Shown here: in pieces, positions 54,313 through 64,000 of the stretch | How the letters are laid out: each line of letters starts with the position of its first letter | Position numbering within the stretch: position 1 is the first letter of the stretch | Assembly (NCBI GenBank): GCA_003024785.1 | Contig: PUQB01000217.1 | Location: forward strand, 12,501-76,500 | Direction of reading: 5' to 3' | DNA: 64,000 nucleotides | Origin: Selaginella tamariscina | Taxonomy: Eukaryota; Streptophyta; Lycopodiopsida; Selaginellales; Selaginellaceae | Made by a program: the position numbers and the translations under genes | The notes under the pieces: generated by a model | Database searches by the model: none | What the model was told of the DNA's origin: nothing | Seen by the model: the letters and a program-made list of their open reading frames with translations, nothing else

Positions 54313-54545
54313 TCTTATATATACTTAATATATAATTGAGATAAATGTGTATGTACATTTTTGTACACACCGCACACATGTATACATAGATCTTTGTACA
54401 TATATATTGAGATATATTTACTTACTTGAGATTTATCGTTTAATTGACCAAGAAAGACACTACCAAAGCCACCTTCACCGAGCTTGTTTTCAAAATTGAA
54501 GTTATTAGTTGCTAATTGAAGCTCTTCAAAGTAAAATGCCTCCAT
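51376..54545 (-). CDS. Receptor-like cytoplasmic kinase (PTI1-like, At3g15890-type)
   Basis: Ser/Thr protein kinase of the plant RLCK group. Minus-strand exons: 54545-54426 ([20 protein letters not shown] then glycine loop GEGGFGSVF), 53514-about 53257 ([10 protein letters not shown] with the VAIK-type lysine; [20 protein letters not shown]), 52334-52156 ([10 protein letters not shown] catalytic loop; [16 protein letters not shown] with the [14 protein letters not shown]), 52077-51850 ([19 protein letters not shown]) and 51585-51376 ([20 protein letters not shown], then an acidic tail). All catalytic landmarks are present, so the kinase is expected to be active. Frame breaks at 53424-53427 (TTTT), about 52325 and 52067 would each be explained by one missing base. 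Introns 1 and 2 (between exons 1-2 and 2-3) are filled by fold-back elements and a minisatellite. Confidence 0.88.
52425..53245. repeat. Intronic minisatellite, about eight units of roughly 100 bp
   Basis: The second intron of the receptor-like kinase consists largely of units with the order ATTATTATTATTATACAATGC.., 'atgtgtatctatataa', 'atgtgtgtattacacataac', 'ctatacaaaatacataa' and 'aacgtatagataataaaa'. Starts are seen near 52440, 52510, 52567, 52677, 52795, 52908, 53007 and 53120. Units vary by microsatellite expansion. Confidence 0.85.
53522..53696. repeat. Fold-back (MITE-like) element in kinase intron
   Basis: An inverted repeat of about 50 bp: 'ttagttaatatacacacata' with 'gcacgcaggtgtacgtatgtc' on the left (53522-53572) and the reverse complement on the right (about 53642-53694). 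The ends read TTAGTTAATATA...TATATTAACTAA, so terminal inverted repeats are visible. No transposase; non-autonomous fold-back element is the likely class. Confidence 0.65.
54031..54214. repeat. Second fold-back (MITE-like) element in kinase intron
   Basis: Left arm about 54031-54110 (ttgtaatgtaactacgtaga, ctggtaatgaagtatataca, ggttaatt..ttataagataattta) pairs with right arm about 54132-54214 as an imperfect inverted repeat of about 80 bp with a short central loop. It is unrelated in sequence to the element at 53522. Confidence 0.65.
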
Positions 54546-54559
54546 GTTCTACCATTAAT

Positions 54560-55437
54560 CTCTTCATCACTGATAATTAACAATTAATTAAATTAACTAA
54601 AGACGAATTAAATCATTTATGTTAAAAACTTACTTGTTTATATCAGTTTGTAGCAACATTTAAACCTGCATAGAAATGAATTCATGATTAAGATCCAGTT
54701 CAACTGTTCATTCATCACATTGTGAGAATATGTTGGCAGCTGTAAATACACTAAAACACAATAGCATGTTGTTAAAAATGATTAATTAATTAATATTTAT
54801 AAGTATCATTGATATTATAATAAGCTTGGATCCTTCCGAATGAGTATATGATGTTGAAGTTGCTGAACCAACGCGTATAAAACATTGTTTTATATAATTC
54901 TTTAATATAATATGAAACAATGTAAAGTTATGACCTCAATGTCGCATATTTAATGAAAGAATGAAAATATTTTATATATGAATGGTCTTCTTAATTAAAA
55001 TGATATTATATTTTAAAATTATATTGATATTAATAAATTTAATTATTAACATTAATTCAGTATGAACAAATAATATAAGAGTCCCATACTTATCGGTAAA
55101 TGGCTAAACGAAACGAACTAACGTGTTCAAACGTGGTGACTTTTGATACGAATAGAGTACTGGTTTGCATAATTCAAACGTACAAAAAGAAACCCTAAAT
55201 ATATGTAAAAGAAATAAATTTAAATTTAAATAAAACAGCAATTGCAACGTAAAGATTATAAAAGATTCTGGTTTAACTTAGAAATATTCGTTTAACTTGG
55301 TAACCCTTTACAAACGGAACACAAATGCATACGCAAACGCCCATTTGCGCACAAGGTTTACGTTTTCGGTAAATATGACAAAACTACACGTATACACATA
55401 TATAACATCGCCATTTGAATTTAATTATTATATATGG

Positions 55438-55483
<46 letters not shown>

Positions 55484-56360
55484 TATATAATATATATATA
55501 TATATATGAAATTAATTAATACTGTTCTTTAAGAGTTACATAAATTTTTATAAACAAAGTTTCTTATTTGTTTGACAAAAAAGAGTTTAATATGTTTAAT
55601 ATTTTTTAAAAGCTTATAATTTGATATAATTGTCTAATTTTATCCTTATATATAATTATAAATGGCTAATGTGTCTTATTACATATATGTTTTACACAGA
55701 TATATGTATATAAATATCTATTATATATAATACATGTATTTATATATAGAAATAACACTTAGTAATAATAATTGAAAGCCGTGATACACACTCCATGTAT
55801 ATATGTATACACACAAGGCATTCATATATACACCACCCGTATAGAGAAATTCAAACAAGGATGTCAAGCAAAGTAATTAACAAGAGAAGTTAATGAACAT
55901 TCATGCGTAATATACAAACGCACTGTACATGCAAATATTACTAATCAATATATGTCCGTGGGTGTAAATATATACGAATTGTGTGTATATTTAGTATGTA
56001 TATCTTATACATCGATATGTATATACAAGTATAAAATACGTAGAATCTACCTAAAATACAATAACGTGCACACACACACACAAAGAGAGAGAGAGAGAGA
56101 GAATATATATATACCAGCCGTATAGATAAATTCAAAGTATGCCGTTAAGCAAAGAGCATTTAACATTCACACGCACACTTCAGTTCATATTACAACCACG
56201 CACATACCAATCAATATATATCCATTCTGTATGTGTAAATATATACACATCTGTAGTGGTAATTATATATGTATATACATATACATACACCCATATAGCA
56301 AAGAGAATTATATAGAAATTGATACAATACATATAAATAATGTAATATCTACATATGAGC
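54560..56360. other. Intergenic region with (TA)n tract and a tandem pair
   Basis: No gene is supported. (TA)n lies at 55438-55507. Two diverged direct copies of about 150 bp are seen at about 55826-55976 and 56102-56250 (shared 'ccgtatagagaaattcaaa', 'aatcaatatat(g)tcc', 'gtgtaaatatataca'). A 5' untranslated intron of the kinase may occupy 54550-54640. Confidence 0.6.
55438..55507. repeat. (TA)n microsatellite
   Basis: About 70 bp of nearly pure TA in the intergenic region between the kinase and the small secreted-type protein. Confidence 0.95.
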
Positions 56361-56715
56361 TCACCAAGAGACACTAAACACATCAGGCTGCAGATTTCTT
56401 AGCAGCTTTCTCCGATTCACAAACCCCGGAGTAGGAAACGCATCAGGCTTATAGGAATGCGGCTTGAATTTCTTTCCCTTTATACGCATTTCCTTCATCT
56501 CGGCCAATATCTGGCTATTTGTAAGTCCCCCGTGCACGATTTCTTCAGCATTCTCTGGGAAATAAGGAATAAATCCCTCTCTTATGGATTTTCACACACA
56601 TACCCGTGATCGTCCGAGGAATCGGTGGAACTCTGGCCGCCATAGCCACGAGCAAGCAGCAGATTAGAGAAACGAGCGCCACAGTGAGGAGCCATCCCTT
56701 CTTTCTCCCCTCCAT
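56361..56715 (-). CDS. Small putative secreted or membrane-anchored protein, 101 residues, unrecognised
   Basis: Two exons on the minus strand, 56715-56604 and 56554-56361, joined by a 49-bp GT-AG intron in phase 1, give an uninterrupted frame of 101 codons plus stop. Residues 1-6 (MEGRKK) are basic, 7-25 form a hydrophobic segment (GWLLTVALVSLICCLLVAMA) typical of a signal peptide or anchor, with a cleavage-like AMAA. The mature part is rich in Lys, Pro and Arg, with MRIKGKKFKPHSYKPDAFPT and FVNRRKLL, and ends FSVSW. I recognise no family. The size, basic C-terminal region and hydrophobic N-terminus resemble plant secreted-peptide precursors, but no known peptide motif (CLE, RGF, PSY, IDA) is evident. 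It is divergent to the TBL gene, with 233 bp between start codons, and both have telo-like AACCCTAACCC at 56722-56735. Unlike most neighbours its frame is clean. Confidence 0.65.
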
Positions 56716-56948
56716 CGCCGAGAACCCTAACCCTATTCACTTGCCCTTAAGGGTAAAGGGCAACTAAGGGTAACCGACACGTGTCGGAGCTTGTCTGACA
56801 CGTGACCGTTTACGTGAGGGAAATTTTTTAACCGTTGGATATATAAATTTTTTAACCCTGTCTCATGATCTTCAGTTGTTTTTCTGTTTCCCATATTTTG
56901 TTCTTCGTCTTCCCCCGACATTTCCCAAGAATCCCATAAACTGCCTGA
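56716..56948. promoter_or_regulatory. Compact divergent promoter region
   Basis: 233 bp separate the start codons of the small secreted-type protein (-) and the TBL gene (+). The region contains AACCCTAACCC (about 56722-56735), GACACGTGTCGG and GACACGTGACC (ACGTG G-box cores, about 56777-56805), which are known bZIP/bHLH-type sites in plants. Confidence 0.55.
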
Positions 56949-58223
56949 ATGGTACAGTTGTGGGTTGCGCCCGATAAGAAGCGGGATTCTCTGGAGAACT
57001 ATGGGAAAGGAAATGGGATTCTCCTGCAGAATGGGATTCGTGGGAGAAGGTTTCTGGTGCTTCTTATGGCTGTCGTTTGTAGTCTTGTTGTTGTTCTCGG
57101 ATGGGAAGGCTCGCCCGCTTCTACTGTTCTTGGGAACCGCGCCTGGCGCCCCGCGCTCCGTCTTGAACTCGGTACATTTCATTTCTTTATTATATATATA
57201 TATATTTATTTATTTATTTATTTATTTATTTATTTTTCACAGTTAAAATGTAGTATATAATCATGCCATTCACAGTTATATTGTCAGTTTAATCACAATA
57301 TTTAATTAATTAATGCATACATAAAACATATGCATATAGAAGTATGTTTTATATATGTATGTATATAGATATGTGTGTCTGTGTGTGTATGTATATGCGT
57401 ATATAAATACAAACACATGTGGATACATAAATACATTTAGTAAAAATATTAAGTATAATTTATGATAATATACATCATAACGTAAACTTGATAATTATTA
57501 TTTCTAGTAAACGTAATACATTATTATAGTTTGAAACAGATGATAATATACATGATTAATGTAAACTTGATTAGTTAATTAGTGCATTATTACTTGTATA
57601 AATGTAGCATTATTTGCTGGAGCGCTTGACTTGTCAAGATTCTCTAAGTCAATCAGTGCTTCCCAAAATGCTACATTCATGGATATGCTCAATAGCACTG
57701 CAGGTCTTTGCAAAACTCCCCATTACATGCATAATATAATATGTGTGTGTGTGTGTGTGTGTCACACACACACACACACACACGCAATATACATGTTATA
57801 CTTTAAACTAAAGTTTACCTCTTTTGTTTATTTTCTTGCTCAGAGATTGCTGCTGCTCGAAAAGCATCTCCATCACCAAAGTGTACAAACAAGGTAGTAT
57901 ATTTGTTATATGTGATCTCTCTCTCTCTCTCTCACACACACACACCACACGTGAGCCACCATGTCGATATAGTCTCAAAACACACAATGTATAGTTCTGC
58001 TGACACATTTCTACAGTGTATATACATACGTATGCATATGCTTATAACTCACACATATATAGATGCACGTATGTGTACACACAGAAACAAGGTTAATATA
58101 CTTCTTATATGCAGTGCGTCACACACACACAAAAAAAAAAAAACACAAATGTATTCAGAATTCTATGTGATGTTATTACGACAGACATGTTTTTATGTTA
58201 CATAATAGACATACATAGTTAAT

Positions 58224-58257
<34 letters not shown>

Positions 58258-59540
58258 AGCTTCTGTATAACATGTGGATATGCACTATGTGCAAGTATGC
58301 ACATACACATACGTATGTATATGTATAAATTTACCCATATATTGTGTATGCAGAAGTAAAATGTGATTATACTAGGGGCAAATGGGTGAAGGACTCGAAG
58401 AGGCCTATATACTCTGGTGAAACTTGTACGCAGTTTTTGTCTACAATGTGGTCTTGTAGATTGATCGGACGGACGGATCTTGATTACGAGCGATACAGAT
58501 GGCAACCTGACAGTTGTGATCTTCCAGCTTTTGACGGTCTGGATTTCCTCTCTAGGTACTAATACGTATTTCTTTTGATCTACACGTACCATATACACAC
58601 AAATCCACTAAATGCCATGTGTATTCGTGTAGATTCCTAGCATTCCTTTTTAAGATAGTTATATATGCACACACACACCCACACACACACATGTGTGTGT
58701 GTGCTAACTAATATACATATATACAGGTTCAGAAACAAAACAATAGCATTTGTAGGAGATTCACTAGGAAGGCAGCAGTTTCAATCACTGTTATGCATGA
58801 TAACAGCAGGTAGAGGACAAACCTTGGTAGCAGATGACGTGGCTAACCAGTTCGGGTTTATGGTTAAACCACCCTCAATTAGGCCTAATGGCTGGGCTTA
58901 CCGGTTTAGGGTTACTAACACAACTATAGTATTCTACTGGTCCGCCACCTTGTGCGAGATTAGGGATTATAACTATACAGATGGATCGGCCATGCATATA
59001 GATAAACCTGTAGAATTTCTACGTAGAAATATTAATAGGATAAATGTAGTAATTTTAAATACGGGACATCACTGGAATACAGGGAAAAATACGAAATAAT
59101 AAGTGGGAGATTTACCTAAAGGGTAAGAAGGTGTGAACCCTGGGGTAAGTTATAGTCATGCTTATGCGGTTAAAAGGGTGGTAAAATGGTTAGATAAGCA
59201 GATTAAGACTAATCCGGGATTAAGAGGGTTTATTACGGGATTATCACCTAGGCATTTTATGAACGGGGAATGGGATTCTGGGGGAAGATGTGATAATATA
59301 GGGGATTTGGGGGTAGATGTTTCTAAGAGACGGACAAGGGATATTCTTGCTGAGGAGGCTGTGCTTAATACTGAGGTTAAGATGTTAAACATTACTTATT
59401 TATCTCAGTTTAGAGGGGAAGCTCATATTTCTAGATATAATGGGAAGGCTAAACAGGGTATACAGGATTGTCTACATTGGTGCTTGCCTGGAGTACCAGA
59501 TGTGTGGAATGAGATACTTAATGCTCATTTAGTGTTGTAA
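56949..59540 (+). CDS. TRICHOME BIREFRINGENCE-LIKE (TBL) protein, putative cell-wall polysaccharide O-acetyltransferase
   Basis: Type II Golgi membrane protein of the TBL/PC-esterase family, which O-acetylates cell-wall polymers. Exons: 56949-57171 (cytosolic tail, then hydrophobic anchor FLVLLMAVVCSLVVVLGW), 57608-57703, 57844-57893, 58354-58555 (TBL domain: CDYTRGKWVKDSKRPIYSG, then W-C and LDYERYRWQPDSCDLPAFDG) and 58727-59540 (GDS catalytic motif FVGDSLGRQQFQSLL; ILNTGHHWN; and the DxxH motif DCLHWCLPGVPDVWNEIL). Ser of GDS and Asp/His of DCLH are present. Frame breaks at 57893/58354, at AAAAA 59085-59089 and near 59131-59135 each fit one missing base. About 450 residues, usual for the family. 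Closest subgroup appears to be TBL14-16-like, from memory only. Confidence 0.88.
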
Positions 59541-61204
59541 TTTATATTATATTCTTGAATCATACGTATATATGGGGCCTGATTCTCCCATTTGTACCCT
59601 AAACCCTAAACCGTAATAATTAGCGGTGAGATAAACTAAAAAACAATTAAAGAATAAAATAGAAAACAATTACACAAATGAATAGATATAATATATACAC
59701 ACGCATAAATACATAAATATGTAAAGATAAAATTAATAAAATCAAAATATATTGATATATACTTATTTATTTCTAATTTACTTCCAAAAAAATCTTCAAT
59801 TCTGTAATGTTTCGCTGGATCTGTTCTACCACTTATATGTTTATAAATAAATAAATCACGCCATTAAAATAATAAAGCATTCGAAATCGTTTCTTATTTC
59901 AAAGTAATGATTTTGAAAAATACTAAGATTAATTTGGAATGAAATCTTTTTAAGTGTAATATACATATATATATATACATATCGTATATATACGTGTCAA
60001 TTGATAGATGTATATCCATGCATGTCATATATAAGTAGGAAGTATATATTTAACATTTAATTGTTCACCTTTCAAATTTAAGAATATAATCCACACATAA
60101 ATAAAGAGTTAAGTCACTAAATAAACTACATTATCAAAATATAAGCTTACATCTTGTCCGTTGGATATTGAAGGGTAAAGATGCATATATACCCAAGTCT
60201 GTGCGTTCTTTATGAACGCTCAGCTTTGTAAAAAAAAAGTCACATACACACTATAAATACAACGCATGTGTATCAATACAAATATATACATATATACACA
60301 CACATATACAGAGGATACAACAATTTACATATACACACAAGTGCTTTCTATATGTATTATATACACTCAAGTATGTGAAATTGGCATTTGAATTGTTATG
60401 TACTTATAACTTCAATATATATTTCATTTAAAACGAGCTTCCACGCGTAACTTCAGATCTTTTAACAATGTTTAATAACTCAATCAGTTTCAAGCATACA
60501 AATTATATTTTTTAATATTTAGCTCCTTTCAACCGATAAGATATAAAGATGAACAACATTTTGGAAAGGAGCAAACACCAGGCCAGATGAAAAGTACGTA
60601 ATATGTAAACACAGGCACACACACACACACTCGCACGCATAGGTGTAAGACTGTCGAGAGGCAAGGTGTGCGTGTGTGTATATGTGTGAGAGATAGAATA
60701 TTTTGTTCATACGTGCATGTATGTGCATCTCTCCATGTGAACAACGGACAAAAGACAAAGAGTATACTCACGCCTGTGCAACTGTGTCTGCATTATGCAA
60801 TGCATGTGTAAGTGTATGTGTGTGTGCGTGCACGTGCACACATACACCTATATGTGTGAGAGTGTTTAATATTAGGTTTTTTTTTTCCTTTTGGAATGTA
60901 TTGTTATAATGATTTTTAATTTTTCCTTAAAAAGCTTAAAGAAAATTTAATCAAATTTAAGTAATAGTTAAATTAGTTATAATTCATGTTTATTGTATAT
61001 ATATGTATATCTAGTATGTGAATTTCATATATAAAATGATATGCAATATCATATCGTGAAGAAATTAGCTTAGAGTGATACACACACGTGGGCATATGTT
61101 TATTTGCGTATATGTATGCATGCGCAATATTAATATTTAAGGTTAATACAATAAATGTAGACATATGCAATTGTTTATATTTTAACTTCGATATGACATT
61201 TGGA
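59541..61204. other. Intergenic repeat block, left unit
   Basis: No gene. A telomere-like ACCCTAAACCCTAAACC is at about 59597-59613. The segment 59675-60560 and a shorter piece at about 60868-60960 recur at 63000-64000 and 62815-62910 (see the repeat entries). Confidence 0.6.
59675..60560 (+). repeat. Long direct repeat, left copy
   Basis: Shares with 63000-64000 'gaatagatataatatataca', 'aatataatccacacataaat', 'tatacactcaagtatgtga', 'ttggcatttgaatt', 'agctcctttc(aac)cg' and 'taagatataaa' in the same order and orientation. An internal part (about 59770-59955, with 'gtttcgctggatc') is in the opposite orientation in the right copy. About 80-90% similar by eye. Confidence 0.7.
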
Positions 61205-62222
61205 ACACTGTGTTCTAACCAGAAAGAGCTATCCTCCTCGAGCTCAAAATGCTGCTGGCTTGTAGCTTTAGAGCTCGTCTCCTCTTTGGAGTTGCATTTG
61301 CTTCTTGGGCATTACTGCTACTTGCTGTAGTACAGTGGCTTTGTATAGGTTCTACTTTTGCACTCCTATGCGTTCTAATTAAATCGTATATATATGTTGT
61401 GGGTGAAAACATACACTCGGCTTTGTGTCTAAAGAAACAATAATCAAATCATGAATGTATATGTATAGAACATACACACATGTTGCTGTATCAGCCTAGG
61501 TGTACAATAGATTGCACACACACACGTACCTCTGATGTGGGTTTTTGAGATTGCTTCTTTGGGTTGCCGCTGGTACCATGAAAAGTTGGCCTTGAGCTTC
61601 TTGTCAGGACTGGTAAGAAGATTTTCCGGTATATTCTCTGCGGGATACACTGTAGCAAAACTCATTCCTTTCTTACGGGGCGTGCCTGTTACATGCGAAT
61701 TCTTCCTCTGTATTTGGCAGCTTTGGGGATTCAGCATCCTGAGAGGGAAACCTTCGGCATGGTTCTAAACCTGTATTTTATCGACTATGAGATACAATGT
61801 CTGCATTTCTCTGTTCTCTTGAGAGAAATATGAAAGAAACCTAGAAATCGATCAATCGCGAGCTAAGAAGCTAGAAATTGACACAGAGCCTTGGAAATTG
61901 ATCAAGCGCAACCATAGAACTGATCAATAACTAGCATATAACCTTGTCAACCACCTTGTAAGTCGATCAAAAACAATCTAAGCTAGAAATCGATCAATCA
62001 AGAGGATTGCGACTTGAAATCTATGAAAAAGAAAACAGAATCGTACCATAGCCGTCGCGTACGTACATTGCACAGGCGCGGACACACACTGAAGAACCCT
62101 AAATCTGCGGCAGAGCAGGGCTTTACACGTACAAAAATCGGACAGTGGAACCGAATCTTAATTAATAAATAAAATATTAATTAATTAAATCAACTTTGAA
62201 AAGCTATAATATTACTGTTGTA
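61205..62222 (-). pseudogene. Inverted duplicate of kinesin-12 5' end (promoter, leader, exons 1-2)
   Basis: On the minus strand this reproduces the kinesin region 33475-34780: upstream DNA (about 62222-62160), promoter and GATTGATC minisatellite leader (about 62150-61800), exon 1 (about 61770-61530; [24 protein letters not shown]), intron 1 and most of exon 2 (about 61390-61210; [13 protein letters not shown]). It ends exactly at the exon 2 donor side of the original and lacks the motor domain. Exon 2 misses about 80 bases relative to the original and exon 1 is shortened in places, so it cannot make a kinesin. Introns are retained, so it is a DNA-level duplication. Confidence 0.88.
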
Positions 62223-62814
62223 AGATCCACGTTAAACGACTGCATATGCATATATTACTAGCGTCGTGAATTTTAATTGCTATTGGATTGGATTCAAACT
62301 GAACCATTCACTTTTATATATAAATTAGCTCTGAAAAGGAAAATACTTCATTAGATATGCATAACAAATTACGTAGAAATACTATTATGAATGTGCATAG
62401 TTTTAACTTAATCAAATTACTGAGGTTTAATTTATAATTTAGCTTTTTTTAATTATTGAAAATGTTTAAGAACAGAGGAGAAACGAGTAATTAATTATTT
62501 TAATTTTGTAATTATAAGAAAATCCGGAAAGATATATTTAATTAAGTTTAAATAGTGCAATATGCATTATAGTTTAACACGTTATCTATAGAGTTTACAT
62601 TCTATATATCATACGATATAATAAGAAAAAACACACCACACAGAAACGTACATATACAATATGTGTGTCCAAACAGTTTAAAATTAACTGAACTTAATAC
62701 ACATAGTTTCAACTTAATTCAAAACAGTAACATACACAATCGATATAAACACACAGTTTCTATTATCTATTTGAAATATGTTTGTATAATATATATATAT
62801 ATATATAGTTTTCA
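62223..62814. other. AT-rich intergenic region
   Basis: No gene or clear repeat was recognised between the inverted kinesin fragment and the right-hand repeat unit. Confidence 0.6.
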
Positions 62815-62910
62815 ATATTAGGTTTTTTATAATTATTGGAATGTATTGTTATAATGATTTTTTTTTTCTTAAGAATCTTAAGGAAAAATTTAATCAAATC
62901 TTATAATAGC
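62815..62910 (+). repeat. Repeat of 60868-60960
   Basis: Both copies contain 'attaggtttttt', 'ttggaatgtattgttataat' and 'aatttaatcaaat' in the same order. They flank the inverted kinesin fragment on both sides. Confidence 0.7.
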
Positions 62911-62999
62911 TAGTGAGATCAAACAAAACGAACTTAAGAAAAAAAAAGAGATAAAAGAACAAAGAAAAAATACAAACAAACAGACAAACAAACAAGAAT

Positions 63000-64000
63000 A
63001 TTACATATACACAAATGAATAGATATAATATATACACACGCATAATACATGTATATAAAGATAAATTATAAAATTAAATCTTCTTAAAAAAGTGACTTGC
63101 ATTTTGAAATAAAGAATGATTTCAAATACTTTATAAAGCCTTTCTTATTTTAATGGTGTGATTTATTTATTTATAAACATATACGGGCTAGAAATGATCC
63201 AGCGAAACATTATAGAATTGAAAATTTTTTTGGAAGTAAATTAAGGATAAATGAGCAATAAACTGTAGATACACACACGAATGTATAGAAAACACACATA
63301 TGTATAGAGAGATATAGATATAGAGAGATATATACGTTTCTTGTTATGATTTATACTATAATGTATAGACAAACTTTTCTTTCTTTGAAGTAAGCCCCCA
63401 CCCTTTCGATGAAGATCCTATAAGGAATTAATTAATTAAATTATAGATATTTAAATAAATTATACAATCCAGTTTAAATTTAAGAATATAATCCACTAAA
63501 TTATAGATATTTAAATAAATTATACAATCCAGTTTAAATTTAAGAATATATATCCACACATAAATAAAGAGTTAACTCATTAAAATAAAATTTTAAAAAA
63601 CTACATTATCAAAATATTAAGCCGTTAGAGCATATTTGTGCGTTCTTTCTCCACAGTTACATATACATACATACATGCAGCATACACACACACAAACACA
63701 CCTATAAACAGTGTATCAGTACAAATATGTATACATACAACAATTTACATATACACACAGGTGCCTTCTATATGTATTATATACACTCAAGTATGTGACA
63801 TTGGCATTTGAATTGCCATATACTTTTAACTTCAATATAACTTTGCAAGTTTAAATTATTTTGGAACTGTTTCATTTAAAAAGATCCCGCGGATGCAAGA
63901 CTTTCAGGTCTCTTAACAATATCTTGATCAGTTTCAAATATATATTTCTTTTAATATTTAGCTCCTTCCTACCGCTAAGATATAAATATTTATAAATGCT
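63000..64000 (+). repeat. Long direct repeat, right copy (with inverted core)
   Basis: Matches 59675-60560 in order and orientation, except for about 63080-63245, which matches about 59770-59955 as reverse complement (both contain the 'gatccagcgaaacatta' word or its complement). It may continue beyond the window end. No coding signal. Confidence 0.7.
63437..63556. repeat. Exact 60-bp tandem duplication
   Basis: The 60-base unit beginning 'taaattatagatatttaaat' and containing 'acaatccagtttaaattt' occurs at 63437-63496 and again at 63497-63556, with near-identity, so it is very recent. The left repeat copy near 60070 carries only the 'tttaagaatataatccac' part once. Confidence 0.9.

Noticed and set aside
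61205-62222. A separate minus-strand gene for a small proline-rich protein
   Set aside because: It matches the kinesin-12 5' end, introns included, and is a truncated inverted duplicate.

Overview
The window is nuclear DNA of a land plant. It carries plant-type genes: a sulfate transporter with STAS domain, a phragmoplast-type kinesin-12, a TRICHOME BIREFRINGENCE-LIKE (TBL) protein, a receptor-like cytoplasmic kinase, PPR proteins of both P and PLS class, a ZCCHC8-type zinc-knuckle/PSP protein and ribosomal protein eL18. They have many short GT-AG introns, and plant telo-box motifs (AAACCCTAA type) lie near several starts. The DNA is very AT-rich and packed with (TA)n, (GA)n/(CT)n and (CA)n/(GT)n microsatellites, including inside introns. 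The style of the PLS-class PPR gene and the atypical kinase-like gene would suit a non-seed plant (lycophyte or bryophyte), but that is only a guess.

Layout. 1-3.1 kb is AT-rich with no gene. 3.1-6.2 kb (+) is a ZCCHC8-like gene. 6.25-13.7 kb holds two truncated sulfate-transporter copies in inverted orientation, around a GC-richer island. 14.5-19.6 kb (-) is the complete parent sulfate transporter. 19.6-22.6 kb is repeat-rich. 22.7-26.2 kb (+) is a P-class PPR gene. 27.2-30.4 kb is intergenic. 30.5-31.9 kb (-) is a broken atypical kinase-like gene, and 31.97-33.0 kb (-) may be an unrecognised intron-rich gene. 34.1-43.6 kb (+) is a kinesin-12. 43.6-47.6 kb is an AT desert. 47.7-48.8 kb (-) is eL18, followed by tRNA-Lys(UUU) and a PLS-class PPR gene (49.1-51.2 kb, +). 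51.4-54.5 kb (-) is a receptor-like cytoplasmic kinase. 56.36-56.72 kb (-) is an unrecognised 101-residue putative secreted protein, head-to-head with a TBL gene (56.95-59.54 kb, +). 59.6-64 kb is a rearranged repeat block that encloses an inverted copy of the kinesin promoter and first two exons.

Nearly every conserved host gene shows isolated one-base frame shifts, often in short homopolymers, while splice sites and flanking protein similarity are intact. The simplest reading is residual consensus error from long reads rather than mass pseudogenisation, so the frames of the host genes are best judged by homology. The other main theme is local segmental duplication: three sulfate-transporter copies, two kinesin 5' ends, intronic minisatellites, fold-back elements and tandem repeats. 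The genes do not form one pathway.
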